Positions 28,083 through 37,529 of a DNA stretch of 64,000 nt are shown here, piece after piece (position 1 is the stretch's first letter; every line of letters starts with the position of its first letter). Source of the DNA: Paraburkholderia sp. HP33-1 (lineage in GTDB: Bacteria > Pseudomonadota > Gammaproteobacteria > Burkholderiales > Burkholderiaceae); contig NZ_JAJEJR010000002.1 of the NCBI RefSeq assembly GCF_021390595.1, positions 2,356,001 to 2,420,000 on the forward strand, given 5' to 3'. The translations under genes and the position numbers were made by a program. The notes under the pieces are model-generated. The model had not been told where the DNA came from and searched no databases. It saw only the letters and a program-made list of their open reading frames with translations.

Positions 28083-30443
28083 ATGACCGAACTTGCCAAC
28101 CCGCAGCGCCCCGCCGACGCTGCCGCCACGCCCTCCGCCACGCACGCCGTCGAACTCGAGATCGGCGGAATGACTTGCGCGTCGTGCGCGATGCGTGTCG
28201 AAAAGGCGCTCGCGAAGGTGCCGGGTGTCGCGCACGCGTCGGTCAATCTGGCGACCGAAACCGCCACAGTTCAACCGCAAAGCACCGCAACCGTCGACGC
28301 TAGCGCGCTAATCGCCGCCGTCACAAAAGCCGGCTACGAAGCGACGCTGAGCGCGCCGCCCGCCACCGCCGCGCCAGTCGATGCGGCGGCGACCGGCGAC
28401 GCCGGCGACATCCTCGCCACGACGCCCGCCCCCGCCATCGACCGCAAGCAGATTCAAACCCGCCGCGACCTCGCGAGCGTGGTCGTGTCCGCGCTGCTGA
28501 CGCTGCCGCTCGTCGCACCCATGTTCGGCGAATGGTTCGGCCTGCACGCGATGCTGCCGCCGTGGCCGCAGTTCGTGCTCGCCTCGATCGTGCAGTTCGT
28601 GTTCGGCGCGCGCTTCTATCGCGCCGCCTATCGTGCAGTGCGCGCCGGCGCGGGCAACATGGACCTGCTGGTCGCGCTAGGCACATCGGCGGCGTACGGC
28701 ATCAGCGTCTACGAACTCGCGACGCATCCGGGCGACATGATGCATCTGTACTTCGAGGCATCGGCGGTCGTGATCACGCTGGTGCGCTTCGGCAAATGGC
28801 TCGAGGCGCGCGCGAAGCGCCAGACCACCGATGCGATCCGCGCGCTCAACGCGCTGCGCCCCGACCGTGCGCGCATCCGCGACGGCGCCGGCGAACGCGA
28901 CGTGCCGCTCGCGCAGGTGCGGGTCGGCACGGTCGTGATCGTGCGGCCGGGCGAGCGGGTGCCGGTCGACGGCGCGGTGCTCGAAGGCCGCACGCATATC
29001 GACGAAGCGCTGATCACCGGCGAAAGCCTGCCGGTGCCGAAGCAGACCGGCGACGCCGTCACGGCCGGCTCGATCAACGGCGAAGGCGCGCTCGTGGTGA
29101 CGACCACCGCGATCGGGGCGGAGACGACACTCGCGCGCATCATCCGGCTCGTCGAAAGCGCGCAGGCCGAGAAGGCGCCGATTCAGCGGCTCGTCGACCG
29201 CGTCAGCGAAATCTTCGTGCCGGCGATTCTGGCGATTGCCGCGCTCACGCTCGTTGGCTGGCTGCTCGCCGGCGCGGGCGGCGAAACCGCGATCCTGAAC
29301 GCGGTCGCGGTGCTGGTGATCGCCTGTCCATGCGCGCTCGGACTCGCGACGCCCGCCGCCATCATGGCCGGCACCGGCGTCGCGGCGCGCCACGGCGTGC
29401 TGATCAAGGACGCGGAAGCGTTGGAAATCGCGCATCGCGTTTCGATCGTCGCGTTCGACAAAACCGGCACGCTGACGCTCGGCCAGCCCTCGGTGACGGC
29501 GTTCGAGCCGGTCGGCGACATGGCCCGCGACGAAGCGCTCACGCTGGCTGCGGCGGTGCAGCGGCATAGCGATCATCCTCTGGCGCGGGCAGTGGTGCGC
29601 GCGTACGAGGCTCAGTTCGGGCAACCGGCCGGCGAAGGCCACGGCGCGACCAGCGCCACCGCCGCTCGCGCCGTCGCCGGCCGGGGCGTCGAAGCCGACG
29701 TCGACGGCCGCACGCTCGCGCTCGGCAGCACGCGCTGGCTGCGCGAGCTCGGCATTGCACTGCCGCCGGCGCTCGCCGACCGCGCGCAGGAACTCGAAGC
29801 CGCCGGCAACACGGTGTCGTGGCTGATGGCGCGCGCGCCTCGCGGCCCCGAAGCGCTCGCGCTGATCGCGTTCGGCGACACGGTGAAGCCGACCGCGCGC
29901 GCGGCCGTCGCGCGGCTCACCCGCATGGGCATCCGCAGCGTGCTCGTGACCGGAGACAACCGCGGCAGTGCGGCGAGCGTCGCGCAGGCGCTCGGCATCG
30001 ACGAATTCCACGCCGAGGTGCTGCCCGACGACAAGGCCCGCGTGATCCGCGACCTGAAGATTCGCCACGCCGGCATCGTCGCGATGGCGGGCGACGGCAT
30101 CAACGACGCGCCCGCCCTCGCCGCCGCCGACATCGGCATCGCGATGGCGACCGGCACCGACGTCGCCATGCACGCCGCCGGCATCACGCTGATGCGCGGC
30201 GACCCGGCGCTCGTCGCCGACGCGATCGACATCTCGCGCAGAACCTGGCGCAAGATCCAGCAGAACCTGTTCTGGGCATTCGTGTACAACCTGATCGGCA
30301 TTCCGCTGGCCGCGTTCGGCCTGCTGAACCCGATGCTGGCGGGCGCGGCGATGGCGTTTTCGAGCGTCAGCGTCGTCACGAACGCGCTGCTGCTGCGGAC
30401 GTGGCGCGCAGCGCCGGGCCACTCCGCCGATCAAGTGCGTTAA
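28083..30443 (+). CDS. copA: Copper-exporting P1B-type ATPase
   Basis: A 786-residue pump that exports Cu(I) or a similar metal across the inner membrane. The single N-terminal HMA domain carries GMTCASC (Cys32, Cys35). A Pro/Ala-rich linker follows, and then membrane helices. The actuator motif is TGESLPVPK, and the metal-coordinating helix is [11 protein letters not shown] (Cys415, Cys417). The phosphorylated Asp459 lies in [10 protein letters not shown], and the hinge [19 protein letters not shown] is near the C-terminus. The start [14 protein letters not shown] follows the CueR-type promoter by about 43 bases. Overlap with an upstream methionine was rejected because it lies within the promoter. 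No metal chaperone or regulator gene is adjacent. Confidence 0.94.
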   Translation: MTELANPQRPADAAATPSATHAVELEIGGMTCASCAMRVEKALAKVPGVAHASVNLATETATVQPQSTATVDASALIAAVTKAGYEATLSAPPATAAPVDAAATGDAGDILATTPAPAIDRKQIQTRRDLASVVVSALLTLPLVAPMFGEWFGLHAMLPPWPQFVLASIVQFVFGARFYRAAYRAVRAGAGNMDLLVALGTSAAYGISVYELATHPGDMMHLYFEASAVVITLVRFGKWLEARAKRQTTDAIRALNALRPDRARIRDGAGERDVPLAQVRVGTVVIVRPGERVPVDGAVLEGRTHIDEALITGESLPVPKQTGDAVTAGSINGEGALVVTTTAIGAETTLARIIRLVESAQAEKAPIQRLVDRVSEIFVPAILAIAALTLVGWLLAGAGGETAILNAVAVLVIACPCALGLATPAAIMAGTGVAARHGVLIKDAEALEIAHRVSIVAFDKTGTLTLGQPSVTAFEPVGDMARDEALTLAAAVQRHSDHPLARAVVRAYEAQFGQPAGEGHGATSATAARAVAGRGVEADVDGRTLALGSTRWLRELGIALPPALADRAQELEAAGNTVSWLMARAPRGPEALALIAFGDTVKPTARAAVARLTRMGIRSVLVTGDNRGSAASVAQALGIDEFHAEVLPDDKARVIRDLKIRHAGIVAMAGDGINDAPALAAADIGIAMATGTDVAMHAAGITLMRGDPALVADAIDISRRTWRKIQQNLFWAFVYNLIGIPLAAFGLLNPMLAGAAMAFSSVSVVTNALLLRTWRAAPGHSADQVR

Positions 30444-30539
30444 GCATTAAGCATCGCTGGAAGACCTCCCCGCATGCGGCCACGTCTCCTCGTGGCCCGT
30501 TTTCTCCTCATTACGGGAAGGTTTTCCCCCTCCCCCCGC

Positions 30540-30567
30540 TAAAGGCCGTCGTCTCCCAAGCCGTAAA
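30540..30567 (+). promoter_or_regulatory. Sigma-28 (FliA)-like promoter of chemoreceptor gene
   Basis: TAAAGGCC at 30540-30547 and GCCGTAAA at 30560-30567 resemble the FliA elements TAAAGTTT and GCCGATAA, with a 12-bp gap. It lies 68 bp before the chosen start. Confidence 0.55.
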
Positions 30568-30635
30568 CCAGTGATTCGATGCCGTTTTCCGGCCAAGTAT
30601 CACGCGCATCGCCTGTTCCCTTTTCGCGCCTGCCC

Positions 30636-32609
30636 ATGAACTCTCTCTTCTCGCGCCGCGCCAGCGTCGGCGTCCGGCTTGCGGTGCTCTCGTGCGTCCT
30701 TGTCGCGCTGATTTTCGCCACCTTCGCGTGGGCGCTCGCGCGCGCCGCCGGCGACCAGGTGCGCGATCAGGTGCTCGAACGCATTGCCGAGAAGGACCGC
30801 TCGATCGCCGCGATGATCGCGCTGTTCGACCAGGCGCTGTCGGCCGAGGTCGATCGGTCGACAGCGCTGTTCGCGAGCTTCCTGCCCACCGACTTCTCGC
30901 TCGACGACACACAGAAAGTCGACATCGGCGGCGTCGCGACGCCGACTTTCAAGGCCGGCGGCAAAGTGTTGAACCTCGACTTCACGATTCCCGACCAGTT
31001 CCTCGAACGCAGCGGCGGGGTCGCGACCGTGTTTGCGCGCAGCGGCGACGACTTCGTGCGCGTGACCACGTCGCTGAAGAAGCAGGACGGCACGCGCGCG
31101 ATCGGCACGCTGCTCGACCGCAAGGGGCCGGCGTATGCGCCGCTGCTCGCGAACCGCACGTACACCGGCCTTGCCACGCTGTTCGGCAAGCGCATGATCA
31201 CGCAGTACCGGCCGATCGCCGACGCGAGCGGCCGCGTGATCGGCGCGCTGTTCGTCGGCGTCGACGTGGACAAGGAGATCCAGTCGGTCGAGGACGGCAT
31301 TCACGCGCTGAAGATCGGCGCGAGCGGCTACTACTTCGTGCTCGACGCATCGAGCGGCGCGGAGCGCGGCAAGCTGCTCGTGCATCCGGCCGTCGCGGGC
31401 CAGAAAGCCGACGACGCGAACGCGCCGTATCAGCGCATGCTCGACATGAAGCAGGGCGAGCTCGACTACCGCTCGGCCGACGCGACGCTTGGCGAGTCCG
31501 ACACGCGCGACAAGTTCGTGTCGTTCGTCACGGTGCCGGAGTGGCACTGGCTCGTCGGCGGCGTCGCGCCGCGTGACGAAGTGATGGCCGACATCGTGCG
31601 CACCCGCAACGAATTCCTGCTGCTCGGCCTCGCGCTGGTCGGCCTGTTCGCGATCGCGTTCCTCGTCGCGGTCCGACGGCTCGTCAGTCGTCCGCTCGAC
31701 GAAGCCGCGCGCGCCTCCGAGCGTCTCGCCGCGGGCGATCTGAGCGTGCGCGTCGCGCAGCACGGCCGCGCGCGCGCCGACGAGATCGGCCGCCTGATGC
31801 AGGCGATCGACGGCATCGGCGAAGGCCTCGCGCGCATCGTCGCGCAGGTGCGCAGCGCGTCGGCCGACATGTCGGCGGGCACAGAGAAGATCGCCACCGG
31901 CAGCGGCAACATCGCAATGCGCATCGCGACGCAGGCGAGCAGCCTGGAGGAAACGGCGGCGAGCATGGAGCAGATCACGTCGACCGTGCAGCAGAACGCC
32001 GATCACGCGACCGAGGCGAACACGCTCGTCACCCATGCGGCCGACGCCGCGCTCGAAGGCGGGCGCGCGGTCGAGCGCGTGGTGTCGACGATGGGCGAGA
32101 TCGGCCGGTCGTCGCAGAAGATCGCCGAGATCACGACGGTGATCGAGGGCATCGCCTTTCAGACCAACATCCTCGCGTTGAACGCGGCCGTCGAAGCGGC
32201 GCGCGCGGGCGAACACGGCAAGGGCTTCGCGGTCGTCGCGGCGGAAGTGCGCGGCCTCGCGCAGCGCAGCGCGGCGGCGGTGAAGGAGATCGAGGCGGTG
32301 ATCGCAACGTCGAGCGCGAACGTCAAAAGCGGTTTTCGCATCGCCGAAGAAGCGAGCGCGACGATGCAGGGGATCGTCACTCAGGTCGGCCAGGTTCGCG
32401 CGATCATGAGCGAGATCAACGTCGCGTCGCGCGAGCAGTCGGGCGGCATCGAGCAGGTCAATCTGGCGGTCACCCAGATCGGCGAGGCGACCCAGCAGAA
32501 CGCGACGATCGTCGGCGACGCGGAGGCAGCGGCTGCCGAGTTGCGCGAGCAGGCTGCAAGGCTCGCGCAACTGGTCAGCGTGTTCAAGCTCGAAGACGGG
32601 CGCGGGTGA
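30636..32609 (+). CDS. Methyl-accepting chemotaxis protein with Cache sensor domain
   Basis: A 657-residue chemoreceptor. Membrane helix 1 lies at about 9-34. A periplasmic Cache_3/Cache_2-like domain follows to about 300, with [28 protein letters not shown] and [14 protein letters not shown]. Helix 2 lies near 325-345, followed by HAMP ([23 protein letters not shown]). The cytoplasmic signalling hairpin contains the invariant [20 protein letters not shown] tip. The C-terminus lacks a recognisable NWETF-like pentapeptide. The start [12 protein letters not shown] was chosen because a FliA-type promoter at 30540-30567 leaves no room for the longer ORF. Ligand unknown; Cache domains often bind carboxylates or amino acids. 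Confidence 0.92.
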   Translation: MNSLFSRRASVGVRLAVLSCVLVALIFATFAWALARAAGDQVRDQVLERIAEKDRSIAAMIALFDQALSAEVDRSTALFASFLPTDFSLDDTQKVDIGGVATPTFKAGGKVLNLDFTIPDQFLERSGGVATVFARSGDDFVRVTTSLKKQDGTRAIGTLLDRKGPAYAPLLANRTYTGLATLFGKRMITQYRPIADASGRVIGALFVGVDVDKEIQSVEDGIHALKIGASGYYFVLDASSGAERGKLLVHPAVAGQKADDANAPYQRMLDMKQGELDYRSADATLGESDTRDKFVSFVTVPEWHWLVGGVAPRDEVMADIVRTRNEFLLLGLALVGLFAIAFLVAVRRLVSRPLDEAARASERLAAGDLSVRVAQHGRARADEIGRLMQAIDGIGEGLARIVAQVRSASADMSAGTEKIATGSGNIAMRIATQASSLEETAASMEQITSTVQQNADHATEANTLVTHAADAALEGGRAVERVVSTMGEIGRSSQKIAEITTVIEGIAFQTNILALNAAVEAARAGEHGKGFAVVAAEVRGLAQRSAAAVKEIEAVIATSSANVKSGFRIAEEASATMQGIVTQVGQVRAIMSEINVASREQSGGIEQVNLAVTQIGEATQQNATIVGDAEAAAAELREQAARLAQLVSVFKLEDGRG

Positions 32610-32643
32610 CGGATCTGCGTCAAGCGAACGGCGCCCGCCGCGC

Positions 32644-33297
32644 TTAAAACTCGACGTCCAGCTCGTCGATCTCCTCCACCTCCTGCCGCGCGAGCGCGAT
32701 CCACTCGCGCATCTCGGGCAGCGCCATGATCAGCTGCCCGTATTCGACGATATCCGGATCGAGTTGCACGTCATAGGTCACGAACCGCGTGACAACGGGC
32801 GCGTACATCGCGTCCGCCATGGTCCGCTCGCCGAACAGGAACGGGCCGCCGTACTCCTTCAGACATTCGCGCCAGATCGTCACGATCCGCTCGATATCGG
32901 ATTGCGCGCGCGCCCAGACCTTGAAGCCCGGGAAATGCGCCTTCAGGTTCATCGGCAATGCCGAGCGCAACGACGCAAACCCCGAATGCATCTCGCCGCA
33001 GATCGAGCGGCAATGCGCGCGGGCGTGGATGTCCCGCGGCAGCAGCGCCGCTTCCGGCTTCAGCTCGTTCAGATATTCGGCGATCGCCAGCGTGTCCCAG
33101 ACCTTGACGCCCTCGTGCTCGAGGCACGGCACGAGGATCGACGGCGACAGCAACAGCAGTTCGGCGCGCGTCGCGGGATCGTCGATCGGCACCACGATCT
33201 CTTCGAATGACAAGCCGCTGAATTTCGTCAGCAGCCAGCCGCGCAGCGACCACGACGAGTAATTCCTGCTGCTGATCGTGAGCGTAGTATTCCCCAT
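32644..33297 (-). CDS. Glutathione S-transferase family protein
   Basis: A 217-residue cytosolic GST-like protein. The N-terminal thioredoxin-fold domain has TLTISSRNYSSWSLRGWLL with a serine cluster at the expected glutathione-activating position. SPSILVPCLEHEGVKVWDTLAIAEYLNE follows, matching the cis-Pro and GSH-binding loop. The all-helical C-terminal domain has GPFLFGERTMADAMYAPVVTRF. AGGAGG about 8 bases before the ATG at 33297 fixes the start against a 32-residue longer frame. It is convergent with the chemoreceptor gene and has no obvious partner. Confidence 0.9.
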   Translation of the reverse strand: MGNTTLTISSRNYSSWSLRGWLLTKFSGLSFEEIVVPIDDPATRAELLLLSPSILVPCLEHEGVKVWDTLAIAEYLNELKPEAALLPRDIHARAHCRSICGEMHSGFASLRSALPMNLKAHFPGFKVWARAQSDIERIVTIWRECLKEYGGPFLFGERTMADAMYAPVVTRFVTYDVQLDPDIVEYGQLIMALPEMREWIALARQEVEEIDELDVEF

Positions 33298-33536
33298 ACG
33301 TGTGTCCTCCTGATCGGGCATCGCGCCGCGCTTACTTGCACCCGTGCACGCCGCCGTGCACGCGCGCACCAAAGCGCGGCAAGGCCGGCCCATTTAGCTG
33401 ACGCATGCAAGGGACATGCCGATGCGCCAGCGCATGTGGCGACCCGAGGCGACATGCGGGGTACCGCGCGCAGGCGCCTGGCGTATCACTTGCTTTAATT
33501 CGGGTTCCTGTCTTTCTGACGCACTCGTGTGACAGT

Positions 33537-34970
33537 ATGAATCTGTTCGCCTATCCCGCCTATCAGGCCTGCGCCGACATGCTGCTACCGATGCGGCACG
33601 GCGCGGCGCTGGCGAACCATTCGCTCGATGCGTGGCCCGCAATCGCGGATACGTCGCACGGACGCTCGCTGCGCGCGATCTGCGAACTGCTGATCCTCGG
33701 CGGACTCACGCCGAAGCGGCCGCCGTTCGGCATCGACCGCGTCGTCACGGAAGGCGAGCCGGTCGCCGTGGTGGAGGAAGTCGTCGCGCGCACGCCGTTC
33801 TGCTCGCTGCTGCATTTTCGTAAGGACGCCGTTCTTTCGACGCCGCAGCCGCGCGTGCTGATGATCGCGCCGATGTCGGGCCACTTCGCGACCCTGCTGC
33901 GCGCAACCGTGCGCACGATGCTGGCCGAGCACGACGTCTACATCACCGACTGGCACAACCCGCGTGACGTGCCGCTCGGCGAAGGCCGCTTCGGCTTCGA
34001 CGAATTCGTGCGCCATGTGATCGACTTCACCACGCGGATCGGGTCCGGCACCCACCTGCTCGCAGTCTGCCAGCCGACCGTCGCGGCGCTCGCCGCCGTC
34101 GCGCTGATGGCCGCCGACGATCATCCCGCGCAGCCCGCCAGCATGACGCTGATGGCCGGCCCGATCGACACGCGTATCAATCCGACGCGCGTCAACGAAT
34201 TGGCCAAGAGCCGGCCGATCGAGTGGTTCGAGCGCAACCTGATCAGCGCGGTGCCGTTCGGTTTTGCCGGCGCGCAGCGTCGCGTGTATCCGGGCTTCGT
34301 GCAATTGGCGGCGTTCATGGCGATGAATCCGGGCCGCCACGCCGACTCGTTCGAAACGATGTACTACGAGCGCGGCAAGGGCGATCCGCAGAAAGCCGAC
34401 ACGATCCGTACTTTCTACGAAGAATACTTCGCGACGATGGATCTGACGGCCGACTTCTATCTGGAAACCGTGGACACGGTGTTCCAGCAGCATGCGCTGC
34501 CGTTGCGCACGCTCGAAGTGGAGGGACGTCTGGTGGAGCCGTCGAAAATTCGCCGCACCGCGTTGCTGACCGTGGAGGGCGAAAAGGACGATATCTGCGC
34601 GGTCGGTCAGACGCTCGCCGCGCAGGACATGTGCGAACGCCTGCGGCCGTATCTGAAGACGCATCATGTGCAAACCGGTGTCGGCCACTATGGCGTGTTC
34701 AGCGGACGTCGCTGGGAGCAACACATTTATCCGCGCGTGCGGGCCGTGATTTACGACAACGAACCGCGCGCGGTGCTCGTCAGTTCGCGCGCGCGTCCGA
34801 TCCAGCCGGTGCCCGCGGCGACCGCGGCGGAAGTCACGGCAGCCGCGCCGGTTGCGGCCTCCGTCGTCGGAGTGGAAGTAGAAGCTGGCGGCAGCGCCAG
34901 CGGCAACAGCGATTCCGCTGCAACAGAGCCCACGCGATCCGCACGCAGACGACCGCCCACGACGTCCTGA
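33537..34970 (+). CDS. phaZ: Intracellular polyhydroxybutyrate depolymerase
   Basis: Degrades stored PHB granules. The 477-residue protein opens MNLFAYPAYQACADMLLPMR, the family start. It has LMIAPMSGHFATLLRATVRTML and ITDWHNPRDVPLGEG, and LLAVCQPTVAALAAVAL in the place of a lipase box. Cys178 there is the likely nucleophile, as in the Ralstonia PhaZa1 type where a cysteine replaces serine. HHVQTGVGHYGVFSGRRWEQ supplies the conserved histidine. The last 60 residues are an Ala/Val-rich, low-complexity extension ending TRSARRRPPTTS that is longer than in typical homologues. No pha partner gene is adjacent. Confidence 0.92.
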   Translation: MNLFAYPAYQACADMLLPMRHGAALANHSLDAWPAIADTSHGRSLRAICELLILGGLTPKRPPFGIDRVVTEGEPVAVVEEVVARTPFCSLLHFRKDAVLSTPQPRVLMIAPMSGHFATLLRATVRTMLAEHDVYITDWHNPRDVPLGEGRFGFDEFVRHVIDFTTRIGSGTHLLAVCQPTVAALAAVALMAADDHPAQPASMTLMAGPIDTRINPTRVNELAKSRPIEWFERNLISAVPFGFAGAQRRVYPGFVQLAAFMAMNPGRHADSFETMYYERGKGDPQKADTIRTFYEEYFATMDLTADFYLETVDTVFQQHALPLRTLEVEGRLVEPSKIRRTALLTVEGEKDDICAVGQTLAAQDMCERLRPYLKTHHVQTGVGHYGVFSGRRWEQHIYPRVRAVIYDNEPRAVLVSSRARPIQPVPAATAAEVTAAAPVAASVVGVEVEAGGSASGNSDSAATEPTRSARRRPPTTS

Positions 34971-35018
34971 GCGATACGCGCGGCCGCGTGTCGCTTCGAG
35001 GCGCGGGCCGCCGTTCCA

Positions 35019-35453
35019 TCAAACCGTCGCGTCACGCCAAGGCGTTGGAGCCGGCACCGCGCATGGCCCCTCGACGTCGATCGATCTGAAGTCGGCCGGC
35101 GAGACGATCTCCAGGTACTCCATATCTTCCGAATAGTCGAACAGATAGTGGACGATGCCCGGTGCCTGATGCACGCAATCGCCGGCCGCGACGAGCGTCT
35201 CCTTGTCGCCGTACATGAAGCGCGCCCAGCCCTTCAGCATGATCACGATGTGGAAATCGGCCTCATGACGGTGCCAGCCGGTGCCTTGCTCTGGTGCGTG
35301 ATTCGCCTTGACGAGTTGCGCGAGCACCTTGCCGCCGGTCGCCTCGGCGATCCCCAAATCGCGGTAAAGGAAGAAGTCGCGCAGGCCGTGATCCACGTAC
35401 GACGTGTCCTGCGGCCGGATATGGCTGAATTGCGTGGCGAATGTGGTGGACAT
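35019..35453 (-). CDS. Single-domain cupin protein
   Basis: A 144-residue RmlC-like cupin. Metal-binding motif 1 appears as HAPEQGTGWHRHEADFHIVI, with two histidines and a glutamate. Motif 2 is GDCVHQAPGIVHYLFDYSEDMEYLE. The substrate is not identifiable. A GGAGCG site precedes ATG at 35453; an in-frame extension of 20 residues upstream was not used. It is followed on the same strand, 97 bp upstream in transcription order, by the flavin-reductase-like gene at 35551-36162, so the two may share a transcript. Confidence 0.82.
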   Translation of the reverse strand: MSTTFATQFSHIRPQDTSYVDHGLRDFFLYRDLGIAEATGGKVLAQLVKANHAPEQGTGWHRHEADFHIVIMLKGWARFMYGDKETLVAAGDCVHQAPGIVHYLFDYSEDMEYLEIVSPADFRSIDVEGPCAVPAPTPWRDATV

Positions 35454-35550
35454 GATCGCGCTCCAGGAAGGTGTGCCGGCATCGCAACCGGCGCGGTGGA
35501 GCGCCGGTTGCAAGCATCAAGCAGGCCAGTGGAGCTAACGGGAGGGCAGT

Positions 35551-36162
35551 TCAGACCCTCGGCCGGATCATCTGGAACATCTCGCCGATCTGCGCATAGT
35601 CGGCGCGATAACCCGCGCGCATGATCGGCTGCGCCGCGTGCGTGTCGAACAGGCCGTCCTTCAGATAAGCGTCGTCGATATGCACGCCGACCACCTGGCC
35701 GAGCGACAGATAGTTGTCCATCGGCTTGCCGTCGACGTCATGCAGACGCACGACCTGCAGCAGCTTGCATTCGAGCGCGGCCGGTGATTCGGCGACGTGC
35801 GGGACCGCGACGTTGCGGCCCGGCGCGGGCGTGAGTCCGGCCAGCGCGAACTCGTCGACGTGCGGCGCGACCGACGCCGACGAGCGGTTCATCTGCTCGG
35901 CGAGCGGCCGCGTGGCGAGGTTCCACACGAATTCGCCGGTCGCCTCGATGTTGGCGAGACTGTCCTTGCGGCCTTCGCTGCAAAAACCGATGATCGGCGG
36001 AAAGGTCGCGAACGCGCCGAAGAAGCTGTACGGCGCAAGATTGAGCGTGCCTTCGGTGTCGCGCGACGAAATCCAGCCGATCAGCCGTGGCGCGACGATC
36101 GCCTTGAAAGGATCATGCGGCAGGCCGTGACCGGTGGCGGGGTCGTAGAAGTAATGGGACAT
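35551..36162 (-). CDS. Flavin reductase-like (FMN-binding split barrel) protein
   Basis: A 203-residue protein of the flavin-reductase-like / DIM6-NTAB type. Family segments are APRLIGWISSRDTEGTLNLAPYSFFGAFATFPPIIGF, which forms the FMN-binding barrel entrance, and KDSLANIEATGEFVWNLATRPLAEQMNRSS. The second half has ECKLLQVVRLHDVDGKPMDNYLSLGQVVGVHIDD. The partner oxygenase, if any, is not adjacent; only the cupin at 35019-35453 follows. Confidence 0.85.
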   Translation of the reverse strand: MSHYFYDPATGHGLPHDPFKAIVAPRLIGWISSRDTEGTLNLAPYSFFGAFATFPPIIGFCSEGRKDSLANIEATGEFVWNLATRPLAEQMNRSSASVAPHVDEFALAGLTPAPGRNVAVPHVAESPAALECKLLQVVRLHDVDGKPMDNYLSLGQVVGVHIDDAYLKDGLFDTHAAQPIMRAGYRADYAQIGEMFQMIRPRV

Positions 36163-36318
36163 GACGTGGTTTAGGGTTGGCGTGTGACAGTCGGCGCGAA
36201 AAGCGGTGAAGAACCAACGATTGGAAGGCTATTTATACCGCACTCGCCGCGCACGCTGACAGGCCCCGCGCGACCTGCGTGCGCAATGACACGGTCGGAC
36301 CCGCACGCTCAAATGCAA

Positions 36319-36355
36319 CGAAGCCGGCCTGCCCGTGACGGGAAGACCGGCTTCG
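36319..36355 (-). terminator. Terminator-like hairpin after the His-rich protein gene
   Basis: CGAAGCCGG and CCGGCTTCG arms enclose a second small stem, CCCGT/ACGGG. On the minus strand the T-richness after the stem is modest. Confidence 0.5.
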
Positions 36356-36394
36356 TCGACTCGCGCCGCCAGCTGCGGCGCCGTCAGGCGCGCA

Positions 36395-36709
36395 TTAGTA
36401 GCGCGGCGGCGGCGGGCGGTGATCGTCGCGATCGTCGTGGTGGCGCGGATCGAAGTCGTGCGGATGATGGCGCATCCACTCGTCATGCTCCCAGTAGCGG
36501 TGGCCGTCCCAGTAACGATCGCCGTGCCAGCCCGTGTTGATCGACACGTCCGCCGGCATCATGTGCGGTTGACCGTGCACGACCGGCGGCGGACCGTTTT
36601 CGATGATCACGCGCTCTTGCGCGAATGCGCTACCAGCCGCGACGAGTGTGCCGCCCGCGAGCAGCGTTGCGATCAGCGAGCGCGATGCCTTGCCAAAAGT
36701 TTTCATCAT
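36395..36709 (-). CDS. Small His/Tyr/Trp-rich exported protein
   Basis: A 104-residue protein with a clear signal peptide, MMKTFGKASRSLIATLLAGG, and a cleavage site after AGSAFA. The mature part of about 74 residues is dominated by WHGDRYWDGHRYWEHDEW, then HHPHDFDPRHHDDRDDHRPP and a PPPPRY end. The abundance of His and Asp suggests metal binding in the periplasm. RcnB-like nickel/cobalt proteins share the WDG/YW theme, but no solid family match is visible. AAAGTTTTCATCAT on the plus strand is the reverse complement of its ATG; GGGAGGTCATG-type Shine-Dalgarno bases precede it. Confidence 0.8.
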   Translation of the reverse strand: MMKTFGKASRSLIATLLAGGTLVAAGSAFAQERVIIENGPPPVVHGQPHMMPADVSINTGWHGDRYWDGHRYWEHDEWMRHHPHDFDPRHHDDRDDHRPPPPRY

Positions 36710-37043
36710 GACCTCCCGTCAAAGTTCTGTTCCAGGCCAGCGTCCATGTTTGCCCGGGTCACGCGATTCGCTTCGTTCGCTTCGCTGGCGACCCGAACCA
36801 GACGCCGTACACTTGAGACCCACTTTAGCGGCCCGAATCGAATGAAGACGTGAGCGCTTGTAAGCGCGCATTTCAAAGATGGGGGCGGATGTCGGAGGCC
36901 CGATTTCGCTTTCGAGCCCCATTCAGCATTGGCTTACGGGACCACGTGGCCACTCGCCTCACTGAATCAGCGTGAAAGCTGGTTACATTCATTTCGGGGA
37001 CGAAACATTTGGGAGGGGGTGCGTCGCGGCAATTGCGGCCCAA
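36710..37043. other. Spacer, no gene supported
   Basis: The stretch includes GCTTCGTTCGCTTCGCTGG-like short repeats near 36765-36790 and a pyrimidine/purine-skewed G-rich run near 36880-36890. No ribosome binding site, terminator or protein was recognised. Confidence 0.3.
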
Positions 37044-37083
37044 AAAACAAAAAGCCACGATCCGCATTTCGCGAATAGTGGCT
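37044..37083 (-). terminator. Terminator after the 52-residue ORF
   Basis: On the minus strand AGCCAC (37083-37078) pairs with GTGGCT (37058-37053), with an inner ATTCGCGAAAT fold, followed by TTTTGTTTTTTGG. Confidence 0.7.
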
Positions 37084-37151
37084 CAATGAAAAGCGCACCC
37101 GAGGTGCGCGCCCCAGCGCGTTGTCTCGCGCCGAGGATGGTACTGCCGGTG

Positions 37152-37310
37152 TTAGTCCGTCAGCTTGATGCCGAACAGCGTGGACTGCGCGCGGCGCACA
37201 CGCTCCGCTTCACGGGCACGCGCTTCGTACGAGTAGTCCGAATCCAGCGGCAGATGGGGCGACGCAAAGAGGTCGCTGACCTTTTGGAACATTGCGAAGA
37301 TGTAGCTCAT
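37152..37310 (-). CDS. Conserved-looking 52-residue small protein
   Basis: The translation is MSYIFAMFQKVSDLF followed by ASPHLPLDSDYSYEARARE and an Arg/Glu-rich helix AERVRRAQSTLF, ending GIKLTD. A GGGAG ribosome binding site stands 7 bases before ATG, a terminator follows at 37044-37083, and a good -10 (TATAAT) lies upstream at 37365-37360. These three features make it a real gene despite its size. The N-terminus is amphipathic and could touch a membrane. I recall similar short proteins of unknown function in Burkholderiaceae but give no family name. Confidence 0.8.
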   Translation of the reverse strand: MSYIFAMFQKVSDLFASPHLPLDSDYSYEARAREAERVRRAQSTLFGIKLTD

Positions 37311-37338
37311 GGCGACTCCCGGTTAGTGACTGCATTGC

Positions 37339-37384
37339 TAGGGTTTTCCCTTAGGAATGATTATAGGGGTTTCCCCTAGGGAAA
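37339..37384 (-). promoter_or_regulatory. Promoter with overlapping GGG/CCC palindromes
   Basis: The -10 TATAAT on the minus strand (37365-37360) is flanked by palindromic blocks. AGGGTTTTCCCT lies at 37340-37351 and AGGGGTTTCCCCT at 37365-37377, and CCTAGGGAAAA begins at 37375. The arrangement suggests a dedicated repressor or activator of the 52-residue ORF. Confidence 0.65.
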
Positions 37385-37529
37385 AGCTAGTGCAGTGCAG
37401 CAAAATTTCCGTGTGGCGCGTTGTCGCGTTCTCGCCGGGCTCGAAATGTTGTATCCCGACAACATCCCCGATTTAATGACCGGACGGACGGCCGCGCCGC
37501 ACCGCGTGGCGCCGGGGCGGCAATACCGG

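Noticed and set aside
28677..30434. 585-residue minus-strand frame opposite copA, and similar frames opposite the chemoreceptors (30600-32570, 41016-42542)
   Set aside because: All lie inside well-supported genes and show the same shadow composition.
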